The notes under the pieces were generated by a model. The model was not told the origin of the DNA, searched no databases, and saw only the letters and a list, made by a program, of their open reading frames with translations. Shown piece after piece: positions 35,705 through 46,297 of a DNA stretch of 64,000 nt; positions within the stretch are counted from its first letter, which is position 1; each line of letters begins with the position of its first letter. Position numbers and translations under genes: made by a program. The stretch covers positions 1-64,000 of the forward strand of contig CAJZBQ010000018.1 in assembly GCA_914767885.1 (NCBI GenBank). Direction: 5' to 3'. Source of the DNA: Blepharisma stoltei. Taxonomy: Eukaryota; Ciliophora; Heterotrichea; Heterotrichida; Blepharismidae.

Positions 35705-36784
35705 CTAATCGAAAAACATGCCTAATACTTTCATCCCTAAAAACCCATAGACCATTATTCCATAAATATTTTTAAAAAAACATTCTGGAGACTGGTCCAC
35801 ATAAGCATCTGGAAATTCCAAGAAAAAACCTATTTGCCAAACTCATGAAACATAAAATAAATCGTCTAATATGAAATTTGTAGACCCTATAATGAATATA
35901 GTTATGGCCTTCGAAGTAGGAATAGTGGCAAGAAAAATAAAGATTATAAAATAAATCCAGATTATTTTGAAAATATCTTTATTTCTCTTTAACTCACTTT
36001 TATTGTTTCTTTCTCTGAATGATAAAGCTTTTCGATCCAACACATCGATAAATGTTATGATGCCGAATATCGTGTGGAGTCAAAATATAAGAACTATCCC
36101 TAGATACATCTCATATTCCATTAAAACACACAAAATCTTTCATAAATAAAATCCTATCAAATTTATCCAATATATTTGAGCTATTATATTAAAGACTTTC
36201 ATAATTTCTGTTAAAATTTCTATATGTATATACTCTATTAAGGCAAACTTTAATGTAATAAAGCTTCCAATAAGTATCAAAATTGTGTAGAAGACTAATA
36301 AATAGTCAAAGAAACAAATATCCACAAAATCATACTCATATCTTCAATTATTTATTATAAAAACCCCTAATGCAACTGCATATAATAATAAATACCAGCT
36401 ACTCTCAATAAAAAAGAAACTAAGAGCATTTGATATCCCAATCATTTGTGGAATTCAGCTATACTGCAATTTCAATTGCTTTTCACTCATAATAAAGCAA
36501 AGAGTTCCTGAAACATAAAATCATATTTCATTTCATATCAAAGCATTGTTCATGTTAGAACTAAACAATTCATATGAATGAGCATAAAATTTTCTGAAAA
36601 ACTCAAATAAGAAATCAGCATTGTCATCTAAGTATTTCCCTAATAAAATTAAAATTGAGTTGGCTGCAAACGATTGCAAAATAATATAATATCCTTTTCC
36701 TCTTGCATCAGCTATGTCAATCTTTTTAAAGATAAAGCTGCCTAAAACCAAAAGTGCAAAATGAAATACCCATAAAATGAACAT
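35705..36784 (-). CDS. Multi-pass membrane protein, copy 2 (intact)
   Basis: A 359-residue frame from ATG 36784 to TAG 35705 with many TGA Trp codons. It has about eight hydrophobic helices, for example ILWVFHFALLVLGSFIF, NSILILLGKYL, LLVFYTILILIGSFITLKFA and YFIIFIFLATIPTSKAI. The frame stays open upstream to about 37080 and that part (RFPPPPYWNAILLWEKVKIS) is similar between copies, so the true start may lie farther out. No family is recognised. It is the downstream partner of a tandem duplication with 34238-35288. Confidence 0.7.
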
Positions 36785-37088
36785 ATTTATAAACGCACAA
36801 GTTCATTTTTTGCAATAAAATCTTTCTAGAACTAGCCTACTGACAAATGAAAAAGAGAACTTTCGAATAAAATTAACTCAAAATGTTCAAGTGTTCTGAT
36901 CAAAAACAGCTTATAACTTTGAGAGATCTTTACCTTCTCTCATAATAAAATGGCATTTCAGTATGGTGGAGGAGGAAATCTTTTAGATGAGTGAAACAGT
37001 CCCAATAACCCCAAAAAATTCAAACAGCCAGATTTGAAATATTTTATGTAAAACTTATATAGAAATTGCTCGAATCAAAGGCTTTACT

Positions 37089-37270
37089 TAATCCTTCCTC
37101 CCTCCGTGAGCAAGCAACACATTCGAAAAATCCTTATTTTGATAAAAAACTTCCTCGAGCAAGCAAAAAATTAAGTTTAAGAAATAGTTTTGATATTTTA
37201 TTAAATAAATAAATAAATAAATTACCAAATATAAATTTTATACTTTACTGCAAGTTTTGACAGGAGATCT
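37089..37270 (+). mobile_element. Degenerate family A element
   Basis: After TA at 37089 comes CCTCCCTCCGTGAGCAAGCA and, about 60 bases in, a second weaker copy TTCCTCGAGCAAGCAAAAAA, as at the left end of family A. The right end cannot be found. A TAAA microsatellite follows at 37203-37222. Confidence 0.55.
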
Positions 37271-37372
37271 AAATTTTAAAAAAAGTATTAAATGATACTT
37301 TTGCAGGCACGCATAAAGATTTGTCTTCATGTATGTGTGTTAGTAAAAAGAGGAAATGGGCTGATAGATACA

Positions 37373-38506
37373 ATGATATCTCAAAAAGAGAGTATTGAAA
37401 AACTAAAAGAAGTTAAAAGCCTGAAAGCTATAAAGGCTCAAAACCTCAAAAAGAAAAGATATAAAGCTTCTCTTGAATCCATCAGAGATATCAGGAAGAA
37501 TCACGAAAATGGTTCTAGCGTCAGAGATTTTTCAGACGTTTACCTATTCCTTATAATTTCAAAAAATTTAAATTTTCCATTTTATTTTAAAAAATTCGAA
37601 AAAAAATAACTTTCTTAAAGCAAAGATTTAGAAACTGACTCAGAGAAATCCTTCGAATCCAAAAGCTCACACTTACACACATTTTCAGCAACAAATTTAA
37701 GCCCGAAAAAAATTCCCTTCTTCGATGAGAACTTGAAATTAAGCGCCGAACTGGTCGAATACTTTGAAAACCCTAGCTTTGACAAAACTCTTGAGCAAAA
37801 AAAGCTCGATAATTTAGTTGAATATTTTCAAGTAAAACTTATATAGGAAAGATATAAATTAATATCCCGAGAACTGAAAGAAAATGAGTACAGAAAAATG
37901 ATCACAAAAAAGATTAAAAAATTAGTTAAAAAATTCTTCAAAAAAAAGCCTGAAAATAATAAAAATCTCGCAAGATTTAATACCAAGAGGAGAGGAGGAA
38001 TAAATAAACAAGTAATGCCTATTTAGACCTTCCAATTTACAATGCAAAAAAAAATGAATGAAATTGATGAAAAAATTCAAAGGCATATAGAATTACTAAT
38101 AGCTGAAGAAGCTACGAGAAAAGAACAGATGAATCAGCTGCCTTCGTTCCCGTCTAGATCTAAAAGTCCAGAGAAAAAGCAAGTCGAAAAAAGCTTAAGG
38201 CGGTATTTGGATCTTGAGTGCAGCACCATGGATAAAGATGCAGATAAAGATATGGAAACTGAAAAGAGCCAAATTAAAATGAAGCTAGGGATTGATAAAG
38301 TATTAGCTGAAGCACGAAAACAAAGAATATTTAAAAGTCTTGACGCTAAAGCCAATGGGATGTCCTTCAATTTAGAACGTGGTGAGTGGATGCCAAATCT
38401 GAATAAATGCAATTCTATAAATGGATTGAAAAAGATGAAAAAAAATACGAAAAATACTTTATCGCAAATAATCGAAATGGGAAAATTACGATTTCAAGGG
38501 AAATAA
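37373..38506 (+). CDS. Basic coiled-coil protein with two 15-base introns and a probable IES
   Basis: The frame MISQKESIEKLKEVKSLKAI starts at 37373 (an earlier ATG at 37292 is possible) and ends at TAA 38504. Two in-frame TAGs are explained as the last three bases of 15-base GT-AG introns (37832-37846 and 38012-38026); splicing joins YFQ to ERYKLIS and INKQ to TFQFTMQ. The protein is lysine/glutamate-rich with coiled-coil stretches (NEIDEKIQRHIELLIAEEAT). Between 37545 and 37628 an AT-rich stretch with two TAA codons is best read as a TA-bounded IES. No known domain. Confidence 0.7.
37545..37628 (+). mobile_element. Probable short TA-bounded IES (84 bases)
   Basis: TA at 37545 and 37629. 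Removal joins FSDVY to LETDSEKSFESK and eliminates two in-frame TAA codons. It is very AT-rich with no clear terminal inverted repeat, so other TA pairs cannot be excluded. Confidence 0.5.
37832..37846 (+). other. 15-base spliceosomal intron
   Basis: GTAAAACTTATATAG: GT start, AG end, preceding base A, in phase 0. Its terminal TAG is in frame, so retention would stop translation. 15 bases is the heterotrich intron size. Confidence 0.8.
38012..38026 (+). other. 15-base spliceosomal intron
   Basis: GTAATGCCTATTTAG, same length and phase as the intron 180 bases upstream. Removing it joins GGINKQ to TFQFTMQKK. Confidence 0.8.
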
Positions 38507-38650
38507 TTAGAATTTCTTCAAAAAAATTTTGAAAACCGTTTAAATTACTAATTTAATGACACTAAATGATTTCTTTAAAGAGCTTTATTAATTTTCAGAA
38601 ATCTTAAAATATCTGATTCTTTATAATTATAGACAGGTTTCTATAAAACT

Positions 38651-38945
38651 TACTCCTTCGTGCAACAAAACCAATGGAAAAATCCCTATTATTCGCCCAA
38701 AAACCCATCCTCCATAAGTGAACGAAAAATTGTTTTAATTAAAATATTTTAATGTATAAGTGTATATAATATGAAAATTTCTAGCTAATTCTATTAAATT
38801 TTGAATAAATTATATTATAAAACGTATACTTTGCAATTGAATAAATATTTGCTTTCCAATTTTTGCGAATTGAGATTTTTTAATTCAAAAAAAAATCGCC
38901 CTCCTCTGTGAATAAACAAATTTTTTGTTTGCTTACGGAGAGGGG
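38651..38945 (+). mobile_element. Family A MITE/IES (295 bases)
   Basis: TA at 38651 and 38946. The left end is CTCCTTCGTGCAACAAAACC and the right hairpin is CTGTGAATAAACAAA with TTTGTTTGCTTACGGAG. The body matches the other family A copies (TTTGCTTTCCAATTTTTGCG). It lies about 30 bases beyond the stop of the small gene at 38977. Confidence 0.8.
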
Positions 38946-38976
38946 TAAGTTAGAAGAACTATGCTATTATATAAAA

Positions 38977-39285
38977 CTATTGAGAAATCCAATGTTTTAT
39001 TCTCCTTAGAATTAAAAATTGGAAATAAAAGCCAAAAGTGTTCAAAGTAAAATTTCTTTCAGAAGAAAATAATGATGGTGGGTTAGCTAAAGCAGCGGCA
39101 CATGCCCACCCTGCAAAATATAAGAATTCTTTAAAAACTCAAAAATCAGGTCATATATCATCAATAAAATAATAAGCTAAAAATAAAGAAGAACACAAAT
39201 AAATTGCAAAGCTATATACTTCTATAAGTTTTGCTTCAATTTCTTTGATCTCATATTTTTGTATACTTTTTGATATGCTACACAT
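38977..39285 (-). CDS. Small two-TM membrane protein
   Basis: A 102-residue frame from ATG to TAG with TGA used twice as Trp (DDIWPDFWVF). It has a charged N-terminus (MCSISKSIQKYEIKEIEAKL), a helix VYSFAIYLCSSLFLAYYFI and a second hydrophobic stretch FLYFAGWACAAALA. The layout recalls small ER subunits such as PIG-P, but I see no diagnostic motif and do not name it. Confidence 0.55.
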
Positions 39286-39388
39286 TTATTTTATTGCAGG
39301 TAATAAGTATTTATGTTAATTTATAATTAATAACCTAGAGCTGCTAATAAGTATCTACTTATAAGAGCATAATATAAGCTTCTTAAAA

Positions 39389-39819
39389 TTATCAGGACAT
39401 TCAGATAACAAAAAAAAATTCGATTTAAGAAACCAAAAAAATTCTCTAACCACGCAAATTTCAAAAAAAACAGAGTACACAACGTAGAAAAATGGGAAAA
39501 ATGATTCTTCTCAATTATTTAATCCGCACCAGAAGCAAAAAAATATTTCAGAATAAGCAATGTAAATGACTGACAAATAATTAGATGTGCCTGATGCAAT
39601 ATCGATCCTTTTGTATCCAAATTCTTCTATATGACTTATAAAAATTAAACTAGTGATAGATCATAATACACTTCCACTGAGTTTTTTAATTATTGGCTTG
39701 AGTAAGATGTAAACTGCTGCATTTAGATTTGCTATGGACAATGAAATGTTATAGTTGTATGGGAGACTACAGATATGATACAGAATTTTTGATAGTTCAA
39801 ATAGTGTCGTTCAAATTTT
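39389..39819 (-). CDS. Multi-pass membrane protein, 5' end unresolved
   Basis: A clean minus-strand frame of about 143 codons ends at TAA 39389, with TGA as Trp. Hydrophobic helices include VLWSITSLIFISHI, YLSVIYIAYSEIFFCFW and FFYVVYSVFFEICVV. Upstream it meets TAG codons at 39820 and about 39866. No ATG is found, so an intron, IES or decay must lie there. No family is recognised. Confidence 0.5.
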
Positions 39820-40923
39820 CTAGTCTCCCGACCGAAGTTTTCTTGCATATTTTAACTATGAGGTTTGGCTTCGCATGGTAAATTATCACAGATATTGCAG
39901 GAAGCAGGAGCCTCTAGGCTTCATGATAGGGATTTCTATCCATAGTTTACAGAAATGTACCCTAAAAATCACTACGTAAAAGCTAAGATTTTTAGGGTGC
40001 CTGACAGTCTAAGTGAATTATCTTAGCCCAAGAAAGATTTTTGCATCGGAGCCAGAAACTATAGCTTGCCTAGCCAAATAAAATGGCATAAGTAGTTAGT
40101 GTAACTTGAAAGTGGCTGCCGCCATAGGCTACTTCGCGTGGAGTTTAAACTTATAAATTATATAGATAGATACAGACATTTATAAATAATTGATAGCGCA
40201 TACAGAGTATAGCATAATGAGACAAAATTGTCATCAGATATTAATTTCAAAAGACTTTGGCTGTTCATTTCATAAATAATCGGGCATGAGTGATAGCTAA
40301 GTAAACACAAAAATCACTCAATCACATAATAGAACAGAAAAATTGGCAGAAAGTTGATTGGGAATAGAGAGAAAATTGCTCACTTATATTTTGAAATATT
40401 ATGCCTTTCTATATATTGTCCAAATAGTAAGGCAGCGACTAGCTCTCCTTTTTTAAATAGAAGAAAATATGATTTAACCTTCTTTTAATTTATTTTTGTA
40501 GGTAAAATAATATTTTCTACGTAAATACCTTTAATACTCAATTTATTGTTGAAAATCGAAAATTTATCAACACTTTTTCTACTTTAAATGATTAGCATAC
40601 GTATAATATTTTTTGAATAAGTTAGTAAATCGACCAGCTTTTAATAAAAAAACCTCCCTTTAAACTGAAAAAAATTAATTTTTTAATTAAAAATAGGAGT
40701 AAAGCAATTGAGATGGCAAAAAATGTAATATCTCACATATACTTTTTCTTTTGATTTGCCTATTCAGTACGAAGGACATATTTGTTTTAAAGTAAGCCAT
40801 TATGATTTAACTGAAAGGGCTATTATGGCTGCTTAATATATTTATTTCAAATAATTATTACTACAAAGAACTTTTAAATTCTCCTCCGTTAATATATCAA
40901 TAATTTATGCATTCTTGCATTAT
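39820..40923. other. Intergenic, one hairpin
   Basis: No gene that I can support in 1.1 kb. At 39959-39998 ACCCTAAAAATC and GATTTTTAGGGT form a perfect 12-base-pair stem around a 16-base loop, which could be an element remnant. The rest is AT-rich. Confidence 0.5.
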
Positions 40924-41039
40924 TATAGGTATTTCCTATAAGCTGCCCTATAAGATTTTGCAAGTGAACCCTTCTCTCGTTTAGCCATTAGAGAATTTCC
41001 CTCTCCAATATTTTGGGCAACTTATAGGAATTACCTATA
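40924..41039. mobile_element. Short TIR element, family C (116 bases)
   Basis: Inverted ends TATAGGTATTTCCTATAAG and CTTATAGGAATTACCTATA continue into TGCCC and GGGCA, about 24 bases with two mismatches, around a 65-base centre. The ends are flanked by TA. Unlike families A and B it lacks the CTCCC terminus. It is intergenic, downstream of the EF-2 gene. Confidence 0.65.
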
Positions 41040-41217
41040 TGTTTTAGTCAATCCCAATAATATATTTTAAGATCACTGAAGTAAAATCTCATACATATTA
41101 AGGCTTTATAATCATAATATAAAGCTTATTGAAAAACTTCAGAAATATATTGCAAAATTAAGGCTTTTAGAAGCCACTTAATATTACTAAACACAAATTA
41201 TTAGAAGATATGGATTA

Positions 41218-44126
41218 TTAAAGTTTATCCAAGAATCTATCGAGAGGTGGAATTGGTCCTTCCATTCCTTTTCTTACTCTAATTGCATTAACAATTTCAC
41301 TGGACTTGGTGCTAGGGTCAAGAGGATCTCCACTTACAAGTGCCCAGTGGTCGAACACACATTGAGGGAAGGCTTGTCCTGAAGTCTGAGATCTCAAGTG
41401 AGCAGTGAACCCGAAACTTTCAGCGACTGGCAAGTAGCATTTAACCATAGTAAGAGGAGTACCAGAAACTGGCTCTTCAGTGTTAACAATACCTCTTCTA
41501 GAGTTCAAGCATTGATAGACACCTCCAATAACTTCAGTTGGGCATTGAATTTCGACTAAGAACATTGGCTCTTGTAGCACTGGTTGGGCAGTCAAATAGG
41601 CAGCATAGTAAACTCTTCTGGCAGTTGGGACAATTTGTCCACCACCTCTGTGGATGGCATCAGTGTGGAGATAGGCGTCCAAAATGTTCATTCTGATGCC
41701 TCTCATGTTTTCTCCTGACATACATCCTTCCTTGGTAGCCCATTGGAAACCAGCTTCCATGGAGTCTTTGATTTCGTTCATGTATTGGATACCTTTGGTG
41801 GCGTCGACCAAGATATTGGCTCCAGTGGTTTCTGGACCGAAACACCAGATCTTTTTGGCGTCGTTGGAGTCCCAGCCATATTTGTCTTGGAGGAGCTTAG
41901 CTCTCATCTTTGGCTCAGTGTTAGGGGCAATGTCACCTTTTTCGACATCTTCAGCGAGGCCGCTGGCGAATGGCTCAGCAGTGACGTAGAGCCTGTTGTG
42001 TTTGTTAGGGGACTTGGGGGAGAGAATTAAAAACTCTCCTGGGTTAAATTATAAGAGGGCTTTTTTATTTAAAATTGAATTTTTTAAAAAAATTTTTGGC
42101 AAAAAAATATTGTAATTTACTTTTTTTATGACAGCCCGACTTGGACATACAGACTTGGTTAGAAGTGGCTTGGACAGTTTCTTTGTAAGTGACGACTGGG
42201 TCAGTCTTGATGATTTCAATGCCAGCGAAGTCAGTCAAATCATTTAAGCAGATTTCGACGTGGAGTTCTCCGCAGCCTGCAATAATGTGTTCTCCAGTTT
42301 CTTCTGAGCTACATTGGACAAGAGGGTCACTCTTGGACAGCTTCTTGAGGCCGTCTACAAGTTTTGGTAAATCAGCAGCGTTCTTTGGTTTGACGGCTAC
42401 TCTGACGACAGGGCTGACTGAGTATTTCATGTTTCTTAAGGTGTGGGCTTCTTCGTGGGTTGAGATGGTACCGGTTTTAAGGAGGAACTGATCGACTCCG
42501 ACAAGTCCGACGGTGTTTCCACAAGGAACGTCTGGGATGTGTTCAGTGGTTCTTCCCATCATAAGGACAGTTCTTTGGATAGATTTGAGGTAAAGATCGT
42601 CTTTCTTGCCTGGGTGGAAGTTAGGCCCCATAATTCTGACTTTTTGGCCAGTTGAGACTGTTCCTGAGAAAACTCTTCCGAAGGCGACAAATCTGCCTTT
42701 ATCAGTTGACGGAACCATTTTAGAGATGTAAATCATAAGTGGTCCATTAGGGTCACAGTTTCTAATAGCAGTGGCGCACTCGTCATCAAGAGGGCCTTCG
42801 TATAAGTAGTCGACTCTGTATCTCTGCGCGACTTTTGGTGATGGGAGGTGGAGGACAATCATTTCTAACAAACAGTCAGCGGCATTGATCCATTTCATCA
42901 TGACCTTCTTTAGTTCTCTTCCGATTTAAATTGGATCAAAAAACTCCATTTAAATTGGAACATTTTTTTGTTAACAAATGAAAATTTTAAGTGAAAATAA
43001 TAAATTTAGTTTTGACTCAATTTAATTTGAAAAATTGCTTATTTAAGCAGTTTTACACTGAATCTATAGCTTTTTGAATTAATTCTATTTATAAATTAAA
43101 ATTAATATATAGTGCTCATATAATTTTTTAAATATCACCCCCCTTTAAATTGGAACAGAATTTGTTAGTTCAATTTAAAGGGAGTAAGAGCTTCTTTTCT
43201 CTCAAATCTCTGTCTTCAGTCTTAAGCTCAACTCCAAGGTGGACAAGCATCTTGTCGACAGCTTCCATATTGCCTTCCATGATGTTTCTGGCCAATCTTT
43301 GTATTGGTTCAATGACAAAAGCATTGAAAGCTCTCTTAAGTGGCTTTCCGGTGTCTGAAAGGTTAGTCTTTTTCCATTTCTTGGACTCGGCATCGAAGTA
43401 GTTTTCACCCCATAATCTTTTCATCATTTTGTTAGGGTCAATACCGAACTTGCTAGCATACATGTGGGCGAACCTCTTTAAGGTGAAAGCCCAGCCCATC
43501 AGTCCTGAGCCGAAAGCGACGTTGCCTTTGGTTGGGTCGACTTGGAGGTCTCCCATAGTTCCGTCGTCGTAGGTGGCAATGATGGAGTTAACTTTTTCAA
43601 TAGTTCTTGAGAAGCCTTGGAACATGGACTCTGGGTCAAGCTGGAGTTCCAGGAGGTTTCTGTCGACCTTGTTGATCATAAGAGCTGGCTTGATCTTTTC
43701 TTGTAAGGCCTGTCTGAGGACTGTCTCTGTCTGAACGCAGACACCTTCAACGCAGTCAACAACCACGAGGGCTCCGTCAGTTACTCTGAGGGCAGCAGTG
43801 ACTTCTGAGGAGAAATCGACGTGGCCAGGGGAGTCGATTAAGTTGATAAGGAAATTGTTTTCTCTGCCTGAGCCGTCAGCGTCGTATGGGTAGTAAAGAG
43901 AGACTCCAGTGGATTTGATGGTAATACCTCTCTCCATTTCGTCTTGACGAGTGTCTGTGTATCTGGCGTCTCCAACCTTGGATTCTGCGATGATTCCTGC
44001 CTTGCCAATCAGGGAGTCAGTGAGTGTTGACTTGCCGTGGTCGACGTGAGCAATGACGGACATGTTCCTGATGTTCTCTTGCCTGTCCATGATTTCTCTG
44101 ATCTGCTCCACTGTGAAGTTAACCAT
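41218..44126 (-). CDS. EEF2: Elongation factor 2, split by two IESs
   Basis: The GTPase that drives ribosomal translocation in cytosolic translation. Start [21 protein letters not shown]1 [10 protein letters not shown]3 DSPGHVD and G4 NKVD are present. Domain IV carries [12 protein letters not shown], the diphthamide loop, and the C-terminus is DRFLDKL, as in other EF-2s. The coding sequence is interrupted twice. Removing 42911-43184 restores [11 protein letters not shown] (human EF-2 has GKPLLKAVMRRW). Removing 42011-42137 restores [14 protein letters not shown] (human: [14 protein letters not shown]). All three coding parts are otherwise clean and use no TGA Trp codons, as expected of a highly expressed gene. 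This is the strongest evidence that the window is germline DNA. Confidence 0.97.
42011..42137 (-). mobile_element. IES in EF-2 bounded by a 7-base direct repeat (127 bases)
   Basis: The plus strand carries GACTTGG at 42011 and 42138. Deleting 127 bases rejoins the universally conserved Ser-Pro-Asn-Lys-His. There is no TA at the junction. Near one end GGAGAG and CTCTCC form a small hairpin. The rest is AT-rich with stops. 127 is not a multiple of three, so retention also shifts the frame. Confidence 0.85.
42911..43184 (-). mobile_element. Family B IES in EF-2 (274 bases)
   Basis: TA at 42911 and 43185. The ends carry inverted TTTAAATTG motifs: CCGATTTAAATTGG and CCATTTAAATTGG at the left, CCCTTTAAATTGG and its complement CAATTTAAAGGGAG at the right. 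The length is not a multiple of three, and removal exactly restores the EF-2 frame. It shares its terminal motif with the elements at 55213, 55908 and 59927. Confidence 0.9.
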
Positions 44127-44726
44127 TCACTATTTTATTATATTGAGAGATAATGGCCGCAGATAAGACAATATTCAAGCCAATATGGAGGTGCTCAGAT
44201 GTGTAAAGAGAGATCAGATGCTGTCAGGGATCATAAGTAGAAGGTGTCAAACCATGGGGAACGAAAACTAAAAAAATTCTGGGAAACTGAGGAGGCTAAG
44301 GATTTTCAAGAGGGATTTCTGGCCATGAGGCCGCAGAATTGAAAGATAAATTAAGATTAATAAGCAAGATCATGCTTAAAGCAAGCAGAGAGTGAAGAAA
44401 TAATGCTGATGCGATTTTGAAGGATAACTGTTCTTAAGTGCAAGCCTTGGATGTATTTTTGAGAGCAAAAATAGGGTTGATATTTTATGGAGTGATAGAA
44501 AAAGAAGAGAGTATGGTAAGATTTGAAAATCTTTTTAAATTTAAAAACTAAATTGTTTTTAAAATACATGAAATTCATTATTAAACTGATTCCGGTCTAA
44601 TCTCGTCAATTTTTTAAATTTAGTTGATTTGTGGAGTAGCCCCAAAATGTGAGATTACGATAAGATAAATAAAACGTAGATATTCATATAACCTGGCAAA
44701 AATGGGAGTAGATCTTTAGGGAAAAA
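44127..44726. other. EF-2 upstream region
   Basis: The first 200 bases are GC-richer than the rest and presumably hold the EF-2 promoter and 5' UTR. No further gene seen. Confidence 0.5.
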
Positions 44727-46215
44727 AAATTTAAATTCGAATTAAAATATTAGGCTTGTCCTTTTAACCATGACAAAATTAATTTTGTTTATTCATTTTG
44801 CAATAATTATAAGAAAAGTAATTTTTGAAAGTTTTATATATAAATACTAATACGTTGAAATTATTTGATTTTGCTTATTATTTAAGCAGCAATTATATAG
44901 TTTCAAAAAGTTCTGATTTTTTCCTAAAATTATTAATAAATAAAATCTGCTTTTTAATTCCTCATAAATTTTAACTTCTTAAGCCGCAATTTATAAATTC
45001 AATTATCCTATCTATTTAACAAATCTCAATAAATTCAAAAATCACACCCTTTTTATTTAACTTTATTCGAACTGGCTGCGTTTTAAACTGATAAAGCTAA
45101 CAAAAATATAAATATTAAGAGAGAATTACTTAAAATAAAATTCTTTAAAAAATGCTTCTATTAATAATATTTTGAATTGATTTGCTGTACTGACTTAAAA
45201 ATTTGAACCAAGTCGACTGTTATTTTGCATAATTTTCCTCTCTTCAGAGATGCTAGGAAGCTGATGTGGACTAGCTTCACCGCAAGCACTTGCTTTTTTC
45301 TCTAAATCCATTTGAAAATCAATCGGCTCGAGCTGAACATATCCGTTTTCTATGGAAAAAGGTAGTTGAGCATGAGCAGATAATTGAGAAAGCTGTCTGT
45401 ATTTTTTGTTGCACCCTGGTACCCTGCACGCATAAGGCTTCTCACCTGTGTGAATAAATCTATGCTCGATAAGATTTTGCTTACTAACAAGCTGCTTGTT
45501 GCATATATTACAGACAAAAGCTCGTAAAAATAGATGCCTTGTATTTATATGGCGTTTTAGGTTGTATTTGCTTCTGAATTCGCGAGCACACCAAGAATAA
45601 TAGCAGGTAAATTTGATATTTTCTTCCATTTTAAAGTTACTGAGAAGTAACATTTTCATTTTTTTCTGTTTAATTAGATTAATGCATAAAAAAGGCGAAA
45701 ATCGGAAAACTGACAGCACTGGTTTTTGAGTATTAAAAAGTGGGATGCAAAAATAATAGAGTTTTTATAGATCTTTCTTTACCTAGAGTTTGGGAGATAA
45801 AGTAAACGTCGTAAAGAAAATATTTATAATATTAAAAAGAAAAAGAGAGCTGATTCTGATGATAAATTTCTGAAAAAGAAATTGAAAGGAATGAAAATTA
45901 GGAGTACTTAGAGGGTTAGGAAGATGAATTTTACAATAATAAAATTCTGATTAGATTTGCTGGGTTTTTTTACATGTTTAATAGATTTCATATCTTTTTT
46001 ATATTAATATGAAAATATTAAGAAACAGTTTTTACTGTATTTCTGTTTTTAATTTATGTTGTGTTTAAGTAGAATATTTTTATGTGGATTTCCTAAAGCT
46101 TTAGCTGCATATTTCCGCCATGAGCTTAACAATAGAATCTCGAAAAATTCCTCCTTTATTTTAATTGGTTTTTTAAGGTCAAACTCAACTCGTTTTGCTA
46201 GAATGATGCTTTAAA
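44727..46215. repeat. Tandem duplication, copy 1
   Basis: About 90-95 percent identical to 46535-48424 in direct orientation, starting at TTCGAATTAAAATATTAGGC and ending near CGTTTTGCTAGAATGATG. It contains the zinc-finger gene at 45195. It lacks the 331-base family A insertion and a roughly 75-base insertion present in copy 2. Confidence 0.9.
45195..45653 (-). CDS. C2H2 zinc-finger protein, copy 1 (third finger damaged)
   Basis: A likely DNA-binding protein with three C2H2 fingers: CYYSWCAREF...HINTRH, CNICNKQL...HRFIH and CRVPGCNKKY...H, with the classical linker TGEKPYAC. Starts at MLLLSNFKMEEN or at the internal MEEN. Compared with copy 2 it lacks 12 bases (Arg-Lys-Val-His) and so loses the last zinc-binding His of finger 3. 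One A fewer in an A-run ends the protein nine residues early (LGSNF). Both changes suggest relaxed selection on this copy. Confidence 0.85.
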   Translation of the reverse strand: MLLLSNFKMEENIKFTCYYSWCAREFRSKYNLKRHINTRHLFLRAFVCNICNKQLVSKQNLIEHRFIHTGEKPYACRVPGCNKKYRQLSQLSAHAQLPFSIENGYVQLEPIDFQMDLEKKASACGEASPHQLPSISEERKIMQNNSRLGSNF

Positions 46216-46245
46216 ATTGATAAAAAATTCTTTACAAAAATAAAT

Positions 46246-46297
46246 TACCCCCTTCGTAAGCTAAAGATATTTTTTAGTTCGCTCACGGAGCGGGGAG
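46246..46297. mobile_element. Solo 52-base family A end hairpin
   Basis: TA at 46246 and 46298 flank CCCCCTTCGTAAGCTAAA and its partner TTAGTTCGCTCACGGAGCGG, that is, just the terminal inverted pair of family A without a body. It lies between the two tandem copies. It could be an internal deletion product or a minimal IES. Confidence 0.6.

Noticed and set aside
38977-39285. PIG-P (GPI-GlcNAc transferase subunit)
   Set aside because: Size and helix layout fit loosely, but no diagnostic PIG-P motif could be seen, so no name was given.
41684-43401. Plus-strand open frames across EF-2
   Set aside because: Antisense shadows of a GC-rich, strongly conserved coding sequence; the same applies to plus-strand frames over HSP70 and PP1.
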